Shown here: in pieces, positions 1 through 6,696 of the stretch | How the letters are laid out: every line of letters starts with the position of its first letter | Numbering within the stretch: position 1 is the first letter of the stretch | DNA from: Clostridiales bacterium | GTDB taxonomy: Bacteria; Bacillota_A; Clostridia; Oscillospirales; Oscillospiraceae | Assembly: GCA_014799485.1 (NCBI GenBank) | Contig: JAAVHY010000047.1 | Coordinates: 1 to 15,947 of the forward strand | DNA: 15,947 nucleotides | Direction of reading: 5' to 3' | Notes under the pieces: model-generated | What the model was told of the DNA's origin: nothing | Database searches by the model: none | What the model saw: only the letters and a program-made list of their open reading frames with translations | Position numbers and translations under genes: made by a program

Positions 1-3
1 AAG

Positions 4-32
4 CAGCCCCGCCGCCGGCGGGGCTGTTTTTT
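4..32. terminator. Hairpin terminator at the window edge
   Basis: A 10-bp perfect stem (4-13 with 17-26) with a 3-nt loop is followed by six T on the plus strand. It directly abuts the dut stop codon. It would terminate a plus-strand gene lying left of the window and may also serve as the 3' hairpin of the minus-strand nrdD-nrdG-dut transcript. Confidence 0.75.
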
Positions 33-474
33 ATTTCCTCCCTGTGGAGCCGAAGCCCCCCGCGCCCCGCCGGGTGTCGTCCAGTTCGTCCGCGCGCTGG
101 AACTGGGCGGTGAGGTACGGGGCGATGACCAGCTGGGCAATGCGGTCGCCGCACTCCACCGTGCGCGTCTCGCCGCTGTGGTTGTGGAGGGATACCATCA
201 GCTCCCCCCGGTAGTCGGCGTCGATGACGCCCACCTTGTTGGCGGGGGCCAGCCCTTGCCTGGTGGCCAGGCCGGAGCGGGCGTATACCAGTCCCACGTA
301 CCCCTGGGGGATGGCCAGGGCCAGCCCGGTGCGGATCAGCACCGTCTCCCCGGGGGCGACAGCTACCGGGCCGTCGGTGAGGGCGTACAGGTCGGCCCCG
401 GCGGCGTCGGCGGAGCCATAGGCGGGCAGCTTGGCCCGGGGGTCAAGGAGCTTGACGGAAACGGGAGCGGTCAT
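31..474 (-). CDS. dut: dUTP diphosphatase (dUTPase)
   Basis: This enzyme hydrolyses dUTP to dUMP and pyrophosphate. It keeps uracil out of DNA and supplies dUMP for thymidylate synthesis. The 147-aa length is normal for the trimeric dUTPase family. All five family motifs are visible: motif I AGADLYA (25-31), motif II RSGLA (66-70), motif III GVIDADYRGE (82-91, with the catalytic Asp and the uracil-binding hairpin), motif IV GDRIAQLV (109-116) and the Gly-rich C-terminal arm GAGGFGSTG (137-145) that closes over the substrate. The start is supported by an AGGAGG ribosome binding site 8 nt upstream. The nrdG stop lies only 12 nt upstream, within a few bases of that site, so the gene is almost surely the last of the nrdD-nrdG-dut operon. 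The grouping fits a shared role in dNTP balance. Confidence 0.97.
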   Translation of the reverse strand: MTAPVSVKLLDPRAKLPAYGSADAAGADLYALTDGPVAVAPGETVLIRTGLALAIPQGYVGLVYARSGLATRQGLAPANKVGVIDADYRGELMVSLHNHSGETRTVECGDRIAQLVIAPYLTAQFQRADELDDTRRGAGGFGSTGRK

Positions 475-486
475 AGCGAAACCTCC

Positions 487-1029
487 TCAGATAGATTGGA
501 TGGTCATCTCCCCGTCCCACAGGACGGGGGCATGGGCCTCCAGGCTGGCGGGGACGTTCAAGATCCGCTGGTTGGAGGAGCCCCGGAAGCGCAGGTTCAA
601 GTCCTTTTTCGTCTCGACAAAAGGCCCGTCCACCAGCACATCGATGAGGGAGAGCATCTCATCGGTGCACTCGCACCGGGCGCGGCTGTCCTTCCACAGC
701 TCCCCGTCCAGGGTGTACCCGGAGTAGCACCAGATCTCCTTGGCGGGATAGGCCGCCTTGACCCGCCGCAGCAGGGGCAGCAGGGCTCGCTGGTTGTCCG
801 GCTCAAAGGGCTCGCCCCCCAGCAGGGACAGGCCCTTGATATGGGCGGGGGAGAGGGCCTGGACGATCTTGTCCTCCTCCGCCTGGGTGAAGGGCTGGCC
901 GTAGCCGAAGTCCTGGGCCTCCTCGTTGAAGCAGCCGGGACAATGGTGGGTACACCCGGACACGAACAGCGAGATCCGTACCCCGGGGCCGTTGGCCACA
1001 TCGGCCCATTTGATGGCGGCATAGTTCAT
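487..1029 (-). CDS. nrdG: Anaerobic ribonucleotide reductase activating protein (radical SAM)
   Basis: NrdG is the radical SAM activase that installs the glycyl radical on NrdD. It cleaves S-adenosylmethionine reductively at a [4Fe-4S] cluster. The 180-aa protein has the cluster motif C26-X3-C30-X2-C33 in a VSGCTHHCPGC context and the SAM-binding GGEP motif at 71-74. Both are typical of the compact NrdG type without extra ferredoxin domains. The start is supported by AAAGGAG 9 nt upstream. It lies 66 nt downstream of nrdD on the same strand, with a strong hairpin between them, and 12 nt upstream of dut. The partner NrdD in the same operon confirms the assignment over other short radical SAM activases such as PflA. 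Confidence 0.96.
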   Translation of the reverse strand: MNYAAIKWADVANGPGVRISLFVSGCTHHCPGCFNEEAQDFGYGQPFTQAEEDKIVQALSPAHIKGLSLLGGEPFEPDNQRALLPLLRRVKAAYPAKEIWCYSGYTLDGELWKDSRARCECTDEMLSLIDVLVDGPFVETKKDLNLRFRGSSNQRILNVPASLEAHAPVLWDGEMTIQSI

Positions 1030-1053
1030 GGATAAAAGCTCCTTTACGGGATG

Positions 1054-1084
1054 AAAAGGGGCGGCCGGAACGACCGCCCCTTTT
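1054..1084. terminator. Intra-operon hairpin between nrdD and nrdG
   Basis: AAAAGGGGCGG (1054-1064) pairs with CCGCCCCTTTT (1074-1084), an 11-bp stem with T-runs on both strands. On the coding (minus) strand it sits just after the nrdD stop and before the nrdG ribosome binding site. It may act as a partial terminator or mRNA stabiliser that makes nrdD more abundant than nrdG-dut. No separate nrdG promoter is evident in the 66-nt gap, so read-through is likely. Confidence 0.65.
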
Positions 1085-1095
1085 TGTGATTTGTT

Positions 1096-3219
1096 TTAGA
1101 GGTGAAGTACCCGCGCTTTGATCTCCCGGGTCTTGCCCTCGTTCCAGAAGTTCTCGCCCAGATAGCCGCAGGTCCGGCGGGTGACGTTCATCTTAGCGTG
1201 GTCCTTGTTGTGGCAGCAGGGGCACTCCCACTCGTTGTCGTCGTTGACGAGGATCTCCCCGTCGTAGCCGCACACCTGGCAGTAGTCGCTCTTGGTGTTG
1301 AACTCGGCGTACTGGATGTTGTCGTAGATGAAGCGCACCACGTCCTTCAGCGCTTCCAGGTTGTGGCGCATATTGGGGATCTCCACGTAGGAGATGCAGC
1401 CGCCGCTGGAAATCTTCTGGAACTGGCTTTCGAAGGTGAACTTGGCGAAGGCGTCGATGTCCTCCCGTACGTCCACGTGATAGCTGTTGGTATAATAACC
1501 CTTGTCGGTTACATCGGGTATTGTTCCGAAACGCTCCTTGTCAATGCGGGCGAAGCGGTAGCACAGGCTTTCCGCCGGGGTGCCGTACAGGGCGAAGCCG
1601 ATGTTGGTCTCCTTCTTCCACCGCTCGATGGTCTCCCGCAGGTGGGTCATCACCCGCAGGGCGAAGTCCTCCCCCTCGGGCTCGGTGTGGGAGCAGCCCT
1701 TCACCAGACGGGTCAGCTCGTACAGCCCGATGTAGCCCAGGGAGATGGTGGAGTAGCCGCCGTACAGCAGCTTGTCGATGGTCTCGCCCTTGTCCAGACG
1801 GGCCACGGCGCCATACTGCCAGTGGATGGGGGACACGTCGGAGCGGATGCCCTTCAGGGCGTTGTGGCGGCACATGAGGGCCTCGAAGCACAGGCCCAGC
1901 CGCTCTTCCAGCAGGGACCAGAACTTGTCCTCGTCTTGGCCGGAAAGGATGCCGATCTGGGGCAGGTTGATGGACACCACGCCCTGGTTGAACCGGCCCT
2001 CGAATTTATAGTTGCCGTCCTCGTCCTTCCAGGGGGACAGGAAGGAGCGGCAGCCCATGGGGGAGAACACGTTGCCCGCGTAGTGCTCCCGCATCTTCTT
2101 GGCGGAGATGTAGTCGGGGTACATCCGCTTGGCGGAGCACTTGACGGCAAGCTCCGTGAGGTAGTCGTACTCCCCGCCGGTGAGGTTGTTGCACTCGTCC
2201 AGCACGTACACCAGCTTGGGGAAGGCGGGGGTGATGTACACGCCCTTCTCGTTTTTGATGCCCTCCAGCCGCTGGGAAAGGATCTCCTGGATGATGGCGG
2301 CGTTCTCCTTGATATAGGGGTCGCCCTCCCGGAGCACCAGGAACAGGGTGACGAAGGGGGACTGCCCGTTGGTGGTCATCAGGGTGTTGATCTGGTACTG
2401 GATGGTCTGTACGCCGCTGCGCAGCTCGTCCTTGGTGCGGGCGGCGGCCAGCTTCTCCACCGTGGCGTCGTCCAGCTCAGGCGCGGCCTCGCGGGTGCGG
2501 CGGACATACTTCTCATAGGTCATGCGCAGGTACTTGCCCAGGTGGCTCATTTCCACGGACTGCCCGCCGTACTGGTTGGAGGCCACGCAGGAGATGATCT
2601 GGGTGACCACGGTGCAGGCCACCTGGAAGCTCTTGGGGGACTCGATGAGCTTGCCGTTGATCATGGTGCCGTTATCCAGCATATCGCCGATGTTCACCAG
2701 ACAGCAGTTGAAGATGTGCTGGACAAAATAATCGGCGTCGTGGAAGTGGAGCACGCCCTCGTCGTGGGCCTTGGAGATATGCTCGGGGAGCAGGATGCGG
2801 CGGGTCAGATCGCGGCTCACCTCGCCGGCGATATAGTCCCGCTGGGTGGAGGCGATGGCGGTGTTCTTGTTGGCGTTCTCCTCCGCCAGCTCCTTGTTGT
2901 CGTTGCGGATCAGGGAGAGGATGGATTCGTCGGTGGTGTTGGCCTTGCGCACCAGGGCCCGGGTGTAGCGGTAGATGATGTAAGCCTTGGCCAGCTCGTA
3001 CTTGCCGGCGGCCATGAGCTTGGTTTCCACCATATCCTGGATGTCTTCCACCAGCAGGCGCCTGCGCTCCTTGGCGGCCACCGAGTCGGCGATGGCGTCG
3101 ATGGAGGCTTCGTCGATGCGGTAGGACTCGTTCACCGCGGCGTTGGCCTTCTGGATGGCGGCTACGATTTTGGACCGGTCAAACTCGACGATGGAATCGT
3201 CTCTCTTGATGACTTTCAT
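1096..3219 (-). CDS. nrdD: Anaerobic (class III) ribonucleoside-triphosphate reductase
   Basis: NrdD reduces ribonucleoside triphosphates to dNTPs without oxygen, using a glycyl radical and formate as reductant. It is the main dNTP source in strict anaerobes. The 707-aa protein is full length. An ATP-cone allosteric domain occupies about residues 1-95 (start MKVIKRDDSIVEFDRSK). Active-site cysteines are visible at C172/C173 (FNCCLVN) and C390 (PMGCRS), corresponding to the two catalytic cysteines of E. coli NrdD. A zinc site is formed by C647, C650, C666 and C669. The glycyl radical is G685 in RRTCGYLGE near the C terminus. The ribosome binding site is GAAGGGAG about 8 nt before the ATG. It is the first gene of the nrdD-nrdG-dut operon, with a strong promoter and NrdR-like boxes upstream. 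That suggests repression when dATP is high. Confidence 0.98.
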   Translation of the reverse strand: MKVIKRDDSIVEFDRSKIVAAIQKANAAVNESYRIDEASIDAIADSVAAKERRRLLVEDIQDMVETKLMAAGKYELAKAYIIYRYTRALVRKANTTDESILSLIRNDNKELAEENANKNTAIASTQRDYIAGEVSRDLTRRILLPEHISKAHDEGVLHFHDADYFVQHIFNCCLVNIGDMLDNGTMINGKLIESPKSFQVACTVVTQIISCVASNQYGGQSVEMSHLGKYLRMTYEKYVRRTREAAPELDDATVEKLAAARTKDELRSGVQTIQYQINTLMTTNGQSPFVTLFLVLREGDPYIKENAAIIQEILSQRLEGIKNEKGVYITPAFPKLVYVLDECNNLTGGEYDYLTELAVKCSAKRMYPDYISAKKMREHYAGNVFSPMGCRSFLSPWKDEDGNYKFEGRFNQGVVSINLPQIGILSGQDEDKFWSLLEERLGLCFEALMCRHNALKGIRSDVSPIHWQYGAVARLDKGETIDKLLYGGYSTISLGYIGLYELTRLVKGCSHTEPEGEDFALRVMTHLRETIERWKKETNIGFALYGTPAESLCYRFARIDKERFGTIPDVTDKGYYTNSYHVDVREDIDAFAKFTFESQFQKISSGGCISYVEIPNMRHNLEALKDVVRFIYDNIQYAEFNTKSDYCQVCGYDGEILVNDDNEWECPCCHNKDHAKMNVTRRTCGYLGENFWNEGKTREIKARVLHL

Positions 3220-3322
3220 GGGGCGGGCTCCCTTCTCTTACGGTTCTCTTTTGCGCGCCGGCTGGCCATACCGGGCCGCTCCGCCCTGGAAAGAGCTGGG
3301 GCTGAAATTGGGGCGCTCCATC

Positions 3323-3351
3323 ATAATACTATATCTTGTGGTTGGTGTCAA
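3323..3351 (-). promoter_or_regulatory. Sigma-A promoter of the nrdD-nrdG-dut operon
   Basis: On the minus strand TTGACA (3346-3351) and TATTAT (3323-3328) are separated by 17 bp. The -35 is perfect and the -10 has one mismatch to consensus. Transcription would begin near 3316, giving a leader of about 97 nt before the nrdD start. Confidence 0.8.
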
Positions 3352-3373
3352 CTGGACAATCTATATAAATGGA
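3326..3373 (-). promoter_or_regulatory. Tandem NrdR-like boxes overlapping the nrdD promoter
   Basis: The proximal 16-mer, CCACAAGATATAGTAT on the minus strand (3326-3341), matches the published palindromic NrdR consensus (acaCwAtATaTwGtgt) at 13 of 16 positions and overlaps the promoter spacer and -10. A weaker distal copy (3358-3373, about 10 of 16) lies upstream of the -35. Their start-to-start distance is 32 bp, three helical turns, which is the known spacing of paired NrdR boxes. NrdR is the zinc-finger/ATP-cone repressor of ribonucleotide reductase genes. No nrdR gene is present in this window. Confidence 0.65.
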
Positions 3374-3461
3374 AGCCGCTTTTTTCTACAACCTTTTTTT
3401 CGTGAAAGGGGTTGACAAGGGCGGTAGCCGTGAAGCGGCCCGGGGCATAGACTGGAATGCA

Positions 3462-3535
3462 CCCAGGCGGGCCCTCCCTCCGTTGGAGGGCCGCCGGCCC
3501 GGCCCCGGCCTCCCGTCCGGCCTCCCGCGCCTGGG
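3462..3535 (+). other. GC-rich structured leader upstream of the Cys-rich gene
   Basis: CCCAGGCG (3462-3469) can pair with CGCCTGGG (3528-3535), enclosing a second hairpin with CCCTCC (3472-3477) pairing GGAGGG (3485-3490) plus flanking G-C pairs. The interior also has repeated GGCC/GGCCC blocks. There is no T-run, so it is not a terminator. The closing arm ends 12 nt before the ribosome binding site of the 3563 gene. Possible roles are mRNA stability or translational control. It matches no riboswitch class I know. Confidence 0.35.
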
Positions 3536-3562
3536 ATGGGGCCGATGAAAGGAGCGTATCTT

Positions 3563-4435
3563 ATGAGTCAAATCTATTTGAATAGCCCCTCTGTGGGCAG
3601 GCCCATATCCGCCGAAGAGTTTGCCGCCGGGACCCTCCAGTCCGGCTGCGGCTGCGGCGGGGCCGCGTCCGACTGCCCGGGCAGCGACTGCGGCCAGGGG
3701 CAGGAGTGCTGCCAGCAGATGATCTGCTGCTGCCATCCCGTCCCCACCCAGCCCGAGCCCCCCGAGGTGGATGAGGCCTGCTGCTGCAAGCAGAGCTTCC
3801 GGGCGGCGCTGGGCCTGCTGTGCGACGAGCGGCTGTCCAGCCTGCTGGACTTCGACACCTCGGCCTTCCTGACCAACACCTATGTGGCGGGCGCCACCCT
3901 GGATACCGCCGCGCCCACCGACACCCCCGCCGATAACCTGTCGGCCGCCCTGACGGGCAGCTTCCGGCGGTTCTCCCCGTGCGGCTGCGACCTGCTGGAC
4001 GTGGAGGCGCCGGTTTACAACGCCGCCGGGACGCAGGTACTCACCGCGACCCAGGTGTCCCTGTGCCAGCTGGACGCGGTAGTGCTCCAGGGCGCGGAGG
4101 CCGCGGCCGAGGGCGACCTCTCCTCCGAAGAGGTGGCCACGCGGAATTTCCGCTGCCTGCGCCAGCGGCTGGCCCAGCGGCTCAGCCCCTGCGGCAACTG
4201 CGGGCAGGAGCAGTGCTCCTGCGGCTGTGACGAGCGGGACTGCTGCTGCGCGGCCGGCCTGCTGGCCACCCTGGCCCAGAACAACCTGAGCCGCCGGGTG
4301 TCCCTGGCGGCGGGATTACTGGTACTCACCGGCGTCACCCTGCTGGGCACCGTGGGCAGTGTGCTGGTGCTGGCCAACGACACGGACCGGCGGCTGTATT
4401 TCGTGTGCGTCAACAGCGTGCAGTTTATCGGGTAA
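3563..4435 (+). CDS. Conserved-looking Cys-rich protein of unknown function
   Basis: I chose the ATG at 3563 (290 aa) because a perfect AAAGGAG (3548-3554) lies 8 nt before it; upstream in-frame ATGs overlap or precede that site. The function is not known to me. Cysteines are clustered: a block at about 29-57 (CGC, CC, CCC), CCC at 73-75, CGC at 140-142, and a block at 210-229 (CGNCG, CSCGC, CCC). Between these lie two ordinary stretches (76-139 and 143-209), and a hydrophobic, probably beta-strand-rich C terminus (about 246-282) ends in a segment with LYFVCVNSVQFI. There is no signal peptide, and the C terminus does not look like a clean membrane helix. I recall similar Cys-rich hypothetical proteins in gut Clostridia, but that is memory rather than a search. 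A metal-binding, redox or spore-coat role is possible. It is monocistronic with its own terminator. Confidence 0.85.
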   Translation: MSQIYLNSPSVGRPISAEEFAAGTLQSGCGCGGAASDCPGSDCGQGQECCQQMICCCHPVPTQPEPPEVDEACCCKQSFRAALGLLCDERLSSLLDFDTSAFLTNTYVAGATLDTAAPTDTPADNLSAALTGSFRRFSPCGCDLLDVEAPVYNAAGTQVLTATQVSLCQLDAVVLQGAEAAAEGDLSSEEVATRNFRCLRQRLAQRLSPCGNCGQEQCSCGCDERDCCCAAGLLATLAQNNLSRRVSLAAGLLVLTGVTLLGTVGSVLVLANDTDRRLYFVCVNSVQFIG

Positions 4436-4444
4436 GTGGACTTA

Positions 4445-4479
4445 CGCCCCCTCCGCAGGCGCGGAGGGGGCGCTTTTTT
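4445..4479 (+). terminator. Terminator of the Cys-rich gene
   Basis: A 12-bp perfect stem, CGCCCCCTCCGC (4445-4456) with GCGGAGGGGGCG (4461-4472), has an AGGC loop and is followed by C and six T. It starts 10 nt after the stop codon. Confidence 0.93.
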
Positions 4480-4501
4480 CCCTCAAACGCGGGAAGATGT
4501 T

Positions 4502-4515
4502 AAAACAAATGTTTG
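4502..4515 (+). promoter_or_regulatory. Candidate LexA (SOS) box of dinB
   Basis: AAAACAAATGTTTG matches the Firmicute LexA/DinR consensus CGAACRNRYGTTYC at 11 of 14 positions, with a fully matching core AACRNRYGTTY. It overlaps the dinB -35 (4513-4518), the usual place for repression. The position and the gene both fit SOS control. Only the outer bases deviate. Confidence 0.6.
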
Positions 4516-4541
4516 ACAAATGAGAACGGGTGGTGTATACT
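4513..4541 (+). promoter_or_regulatory. Consensus sigma-A promoter of dinB
   Basis: TTGACA (4513-4518), 17 bp, TATACT (4536-4541). The start point would be near 4548, which makes the leader very short and favours the ATG at 4563 over the upstream in-frame codon at 4530, which lies inside the promoter. Confidence 0.87.
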
Positions 4542-4562
4542 GTCCCCAAAGGGGGGAGCGCC

Positions 4563-5792
4563 ATGGACCGGGTCATCTATCACTGCGACTGCAACAGCTT
4601 TTACTGCTCGGTGGAGCTGCTCTCCCACCCCGAGCTGCGCGCCGTCCCCACGGCGGTGTGCGGCGACCCCAAGAGCCGCCACGGCATCATCCTGGCCAAG
4701 AACGAGCCGGCGAAGAAGTTCGGCGTGCGCACGGCGGAGACCATCTGGCAGGCCAGGCAGAAGTGCCCGGACCTGGTGCTGCTCCCCTCCCACCACGACC
4801 TGTACCGGGAGTACTCCAAGAAGGTCAACGCCATCTATGACCGCTTCACCGACCTCATCGAGCCCTTCGGCATCGACGAGAGCTGGCTGGACGTGACGGG
4901 CACCCTCCACCTGTTCGGCGGCGACCCGAAGGCGCTGGCCGACCGCATCCGGGCCACGGTGCGGGAGGAGCTGGGGCTGACCATCTCGGTGGGGGTGTCG
5001 TTCAACAAAATCTTTGCCAAGCTGGGCAGCGACTATAAAAAGCCGGACGCCACCACCGTCATCACGGTGGACAACTACCGGCAGATGGTGTGGCCCCTGC
5101 CGGTCACCGACCTCCTGTTCGTGGGCAAGGCGGCGGCAAAAGTGCTGAAGCAGTACGGGGTGACCACCATTGGGGAGCTGGCCGCCTTTGACCGCCTTGC
5201 CCTCACCGAGCTGCTGGGCAAGCAGGGGGGACAGCTGTGGAACTATGCCAACGGCCTGGAGAACAGCCCCGTGGCCCCGGCGGGGACGTATACGCCCCCC
5301 AAGTCGGTGGGCAACGGGGAGACCTTTCCCCGCAACCTCATCCGGAGGGAGGAGGTAGGCCGCGGCGTGGCCATGCTGGCCGACCAGGTGGCGGTGCGGC
5401 TGAGGAAGCACGGCATGAAGGCGTCCACCCTCCAGGTGACCATCCGCGACCCCAGCTTCAAGGACATCTGCCGCCAGCGGCCCCTGGATGCTCCCACCAA
5501 CACCGCCCGGGAGCTGGCCCGGACGGCGATGGATATCCTGGCCCACAGCTGGAAGTCGGGGGCGCCCATCCGGGCCATCACCCTCACCGCCCACAATCTG
5601 GTCCCGGAGGGGGAGGCGGCGGAGCAGATGGATCTGTTCCAGTCCGCCGCGCCCAAGAAACGGGAGCGGGTGGAAAAGCTGGAGCGCACCATGGACGCGA
5701 TCCGCTCCAAGTACGGCAAGGGGGCGGTCACCGTGGCCGCCCTGGCCCCAGGGCAGGAGCGGGAGGAGGACCCGGAGGATCTGCCCTTTTGA
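4563..5792 (+). CDS. dinB: DNA polymerase IV (Y-family translesion polymerase)
   Basis: This is a Y-family error-prone polymerase that extends past damaged or mismatched bases. The start at 4563 (409 aa) is preceded by a purine-rich GGGGGGAG site and fits the promoter position. The catalytic carboxylates are visible: D9 in HCDCNSFY and D105-E106 in GIDESWLD. Palm and fingers span about 1-165, then a thumb helix-hairpin-helix region (VTDLLFVGKAAAKVLKQYGV, 171 onward), and the little-finger domain at about 240-350. A beta-clamp-binding motif QMDLF sits at 365-369, followed by a charged tail (EEDPEDLPF). The CDCNSFY start is a variant commonly seen in Clostridia homologues rather than the VDMDAFF form of E. 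coli. It is monocistronic, with a SOS-like box over its promoter. Confidence 0.95.
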   Translation: MDRVIYHCDCNSFYCSVELLSHPELRAVPTAVCGDPKSRHGIILAKNEPAKKFGVRTAETIWQARQKCPDLVLLPSHHDLYREYSKKVNAIYDRFTDLIEPFGIDESWLDVTGTLHLFGGDPKALADRIRATVREELGLTISVGVSFNKIFAKLGSDYKKPDATTVITVDNYRQMVWPLPVTDLLFVGKAAAKVLKQYGVTTIGELAAFDRLALTELLGKQGGQLWNYANGLENSPVAPAGTYTPPKSVGNGETFPRNLIRREEVGRGVAMLADQVAVRLRKHGMKASTLQVTIRDPSFKDICRQRPLDAPTNTARELARTAMDILAHSWKSGAPIRAITLTAHNLVPEGEAAEQMDLFQSAAPKKRERVEKLERTMDAIRSKYGKGAVTVAALAPGQEREEDPEDLPF

Positions 5793-5797
5793 ACGGG

Positions 5798-5827
5798 AAA
5801 GGACCCGCCTGCCGGCGGGTCCTTTTT
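5798..5827. terminator. Bidirectional terminator between dinB and upp
   Basis: AAAGGACCCGCC (5798-5809) pairs with GGCGGGTCCTTT (5814-5825) around a TGCC loop, with A/T tracts on both sides. It lies between the convergent ends of dinB and upp and can serve both. Confidence 0.93.
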
Positions 5828-5830
5828 GCC

Positions 5831-6463
5831 TTATTTCGTGCCGAAGATGCGGTCGCCCGCGTCGCCCAGGCCGGGGACGATGTAGCTGTTCTCGTTCAGC
5901 CCCTGGTCCACCGCGCCGCAGTAGATGTCCACGTCAGGATGCTGGGATGTGATGACCTCGATGCCCTTCGGGGCGGCCACCAGCACCATCAGCTTGATGT
6001 TGGCGCAGCCGTAGCCCTTCATGATGTCGATGGCGGCGGCGGCGCTGCCGCCGGTGGCCAGCATGGGATCTACGATGAGCACGTCCCGCTCCGCCACGTC
6101 CCGGGGCATCTTGCAGAAGTATTGGACAGGCTCCATGGTCTCCTCGTTGCGGTACATGCCCAGGTGGCCCACACGGGCGGAGGGCACCATGCGCAGCACG
6201 CCGTCCACCAGGCCCAGGCCCGCCCGGAGAATGGGCACCACGGCGAACTTTTTGCCCTTCAGGGTGGGGGCCTCCATCTTGCAGATGGGGGTCTCGATCT
6301 CCTTGGTGGTGAGGGGGAGGTCCCGGGTGGCCTCGTAGGTGAGCAGCATCCCAATCTCGGACACCAGCTCCCGGAAGTCCTTGGTCGAGGTGTCCTTATC
6401 CCGCAGGATGGTCAGCTTGTGGGACAGGAGGGGATGGTTTACCACGTGTACTTTTTCATTCAT
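5831..6463 (-). CDS. upp: Uracil phosphoribosyltransferase
   Basis: This salvage enzyme makes UMP from uracil and PRPP. The 210-aa product beginning [17 protein letters not shown] is the standard Upp length. Longer in-frame upstream codons have no ribosome binding site and would run through the promoter, whereas AAAGGAG lies 9 nt before this ATG. ILRAGLG (78-84), the PRPP-binding loop [10 protein letters not shown] (131-140) and the C-terminal uracil-binding stretch [12 protein letters not shown] (about 194-205) are all intact. It stands alone, divergent from the LytTR gene and convergent with dinB. No PyrR-type attenuator is visible in its short leader. Confidence 0.97.
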   Translation of the reverse strand: MNEKVHVVNHPLLSHKLTILRDKDTSTKDFRELVSEIGMLLTYEATRDLPLTTKEIETPICKMEAPTLKGKKFAVVPILRAGLGLVDGVLRMVPSARVGHLGMYRNEETMEPVQYFCKMPRDVAERDVLIVDPMLATGGSAAAAIDIMKGYGCANIKLMVLVAAPKGIEVITSQHPDVDIYCGAVDQGLNENSYIVPGLGDAGDRIFGTK

Positions 6464-6532
6464 GTCGGCAGCTCTCCTTTGTATCGTCTGATTTCCTACG
6501 GCCGGGGAAACGGACCCATTTTTACCCATAAG

Positions 6533-6562
6533 ATTATACCACAGCGGGGGGCCGCTTGCCAA
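6533..6562 (-). promoter_or_regulatory. Probable upp promoter
   Basis: On the minus strand TTGGCA (6557-6562), 18 bp, TATAAT (6533-6538) with an extended TG one base upstream of the -10. The spacing puts the start about 65 nt upstream of the upp ATG. Confidence 0.7.
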
Positions 6563-6597
6563 TGGGCAATCCGCGCTTTTTTCCGTTTCGGCGTTTT

Positions 6598-6629
6598 GAC
6601 CGTCTGTCCCGGCGGAAGGACCGTCTGTC
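6598..6629 (+). repeat. Perfect 11-bp direct repeat, likely LytTR binding site
   Basis: GACCGTCTGTC occurs at 6598-6608 and again at 6619-6629, a period of 21 bp (two helical turns). It ends 9 bp upstream of the -35 of the LytTR gene. LytTR-domain regulators (AgrA, ComE and others) bind pairs of ~9-bp direct repeats about 21 bp apart, and many activate their own operons. The match in geometry is strong; the assignment to this protein is inference. Confidence 0.65.
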
Positions 6630-6638
6630 GCAAATGGC

Positions 6639-6667
6639 TGGACATCCCGGGGGCGGATGGGTATACT
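6639..6667 (+). promoter_or_regulatory. Promoter of the LytTR operon
   Basis: TGGACA (6639-6644), 17 bp, TATACT (6662-6667). The -35 has one mismatch. The ribosome binding site and ATG of the regulator follow within 35 nt. Confidence 0.75.
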
Positions 6668-6696
6668 AAAATCAAAGACAGAAGGGGGGAGCGCGG

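Noticed and set aside
1102..3405. 767-codon open frame opposite nrdD
   Set aside because: The sequence is biased to Val/Leu/Gly/His with no recognisable motif, while nrdD on the other strand is certain.
3412..3453. Sigma-A promoter from TTGACA at 3412 for the Cys-rich gene
   Set aside because: The next -10-like element (TAGACT) is 30 bp away, far beyond workable spacing, and nothing suitable lies at 16-18 bp.
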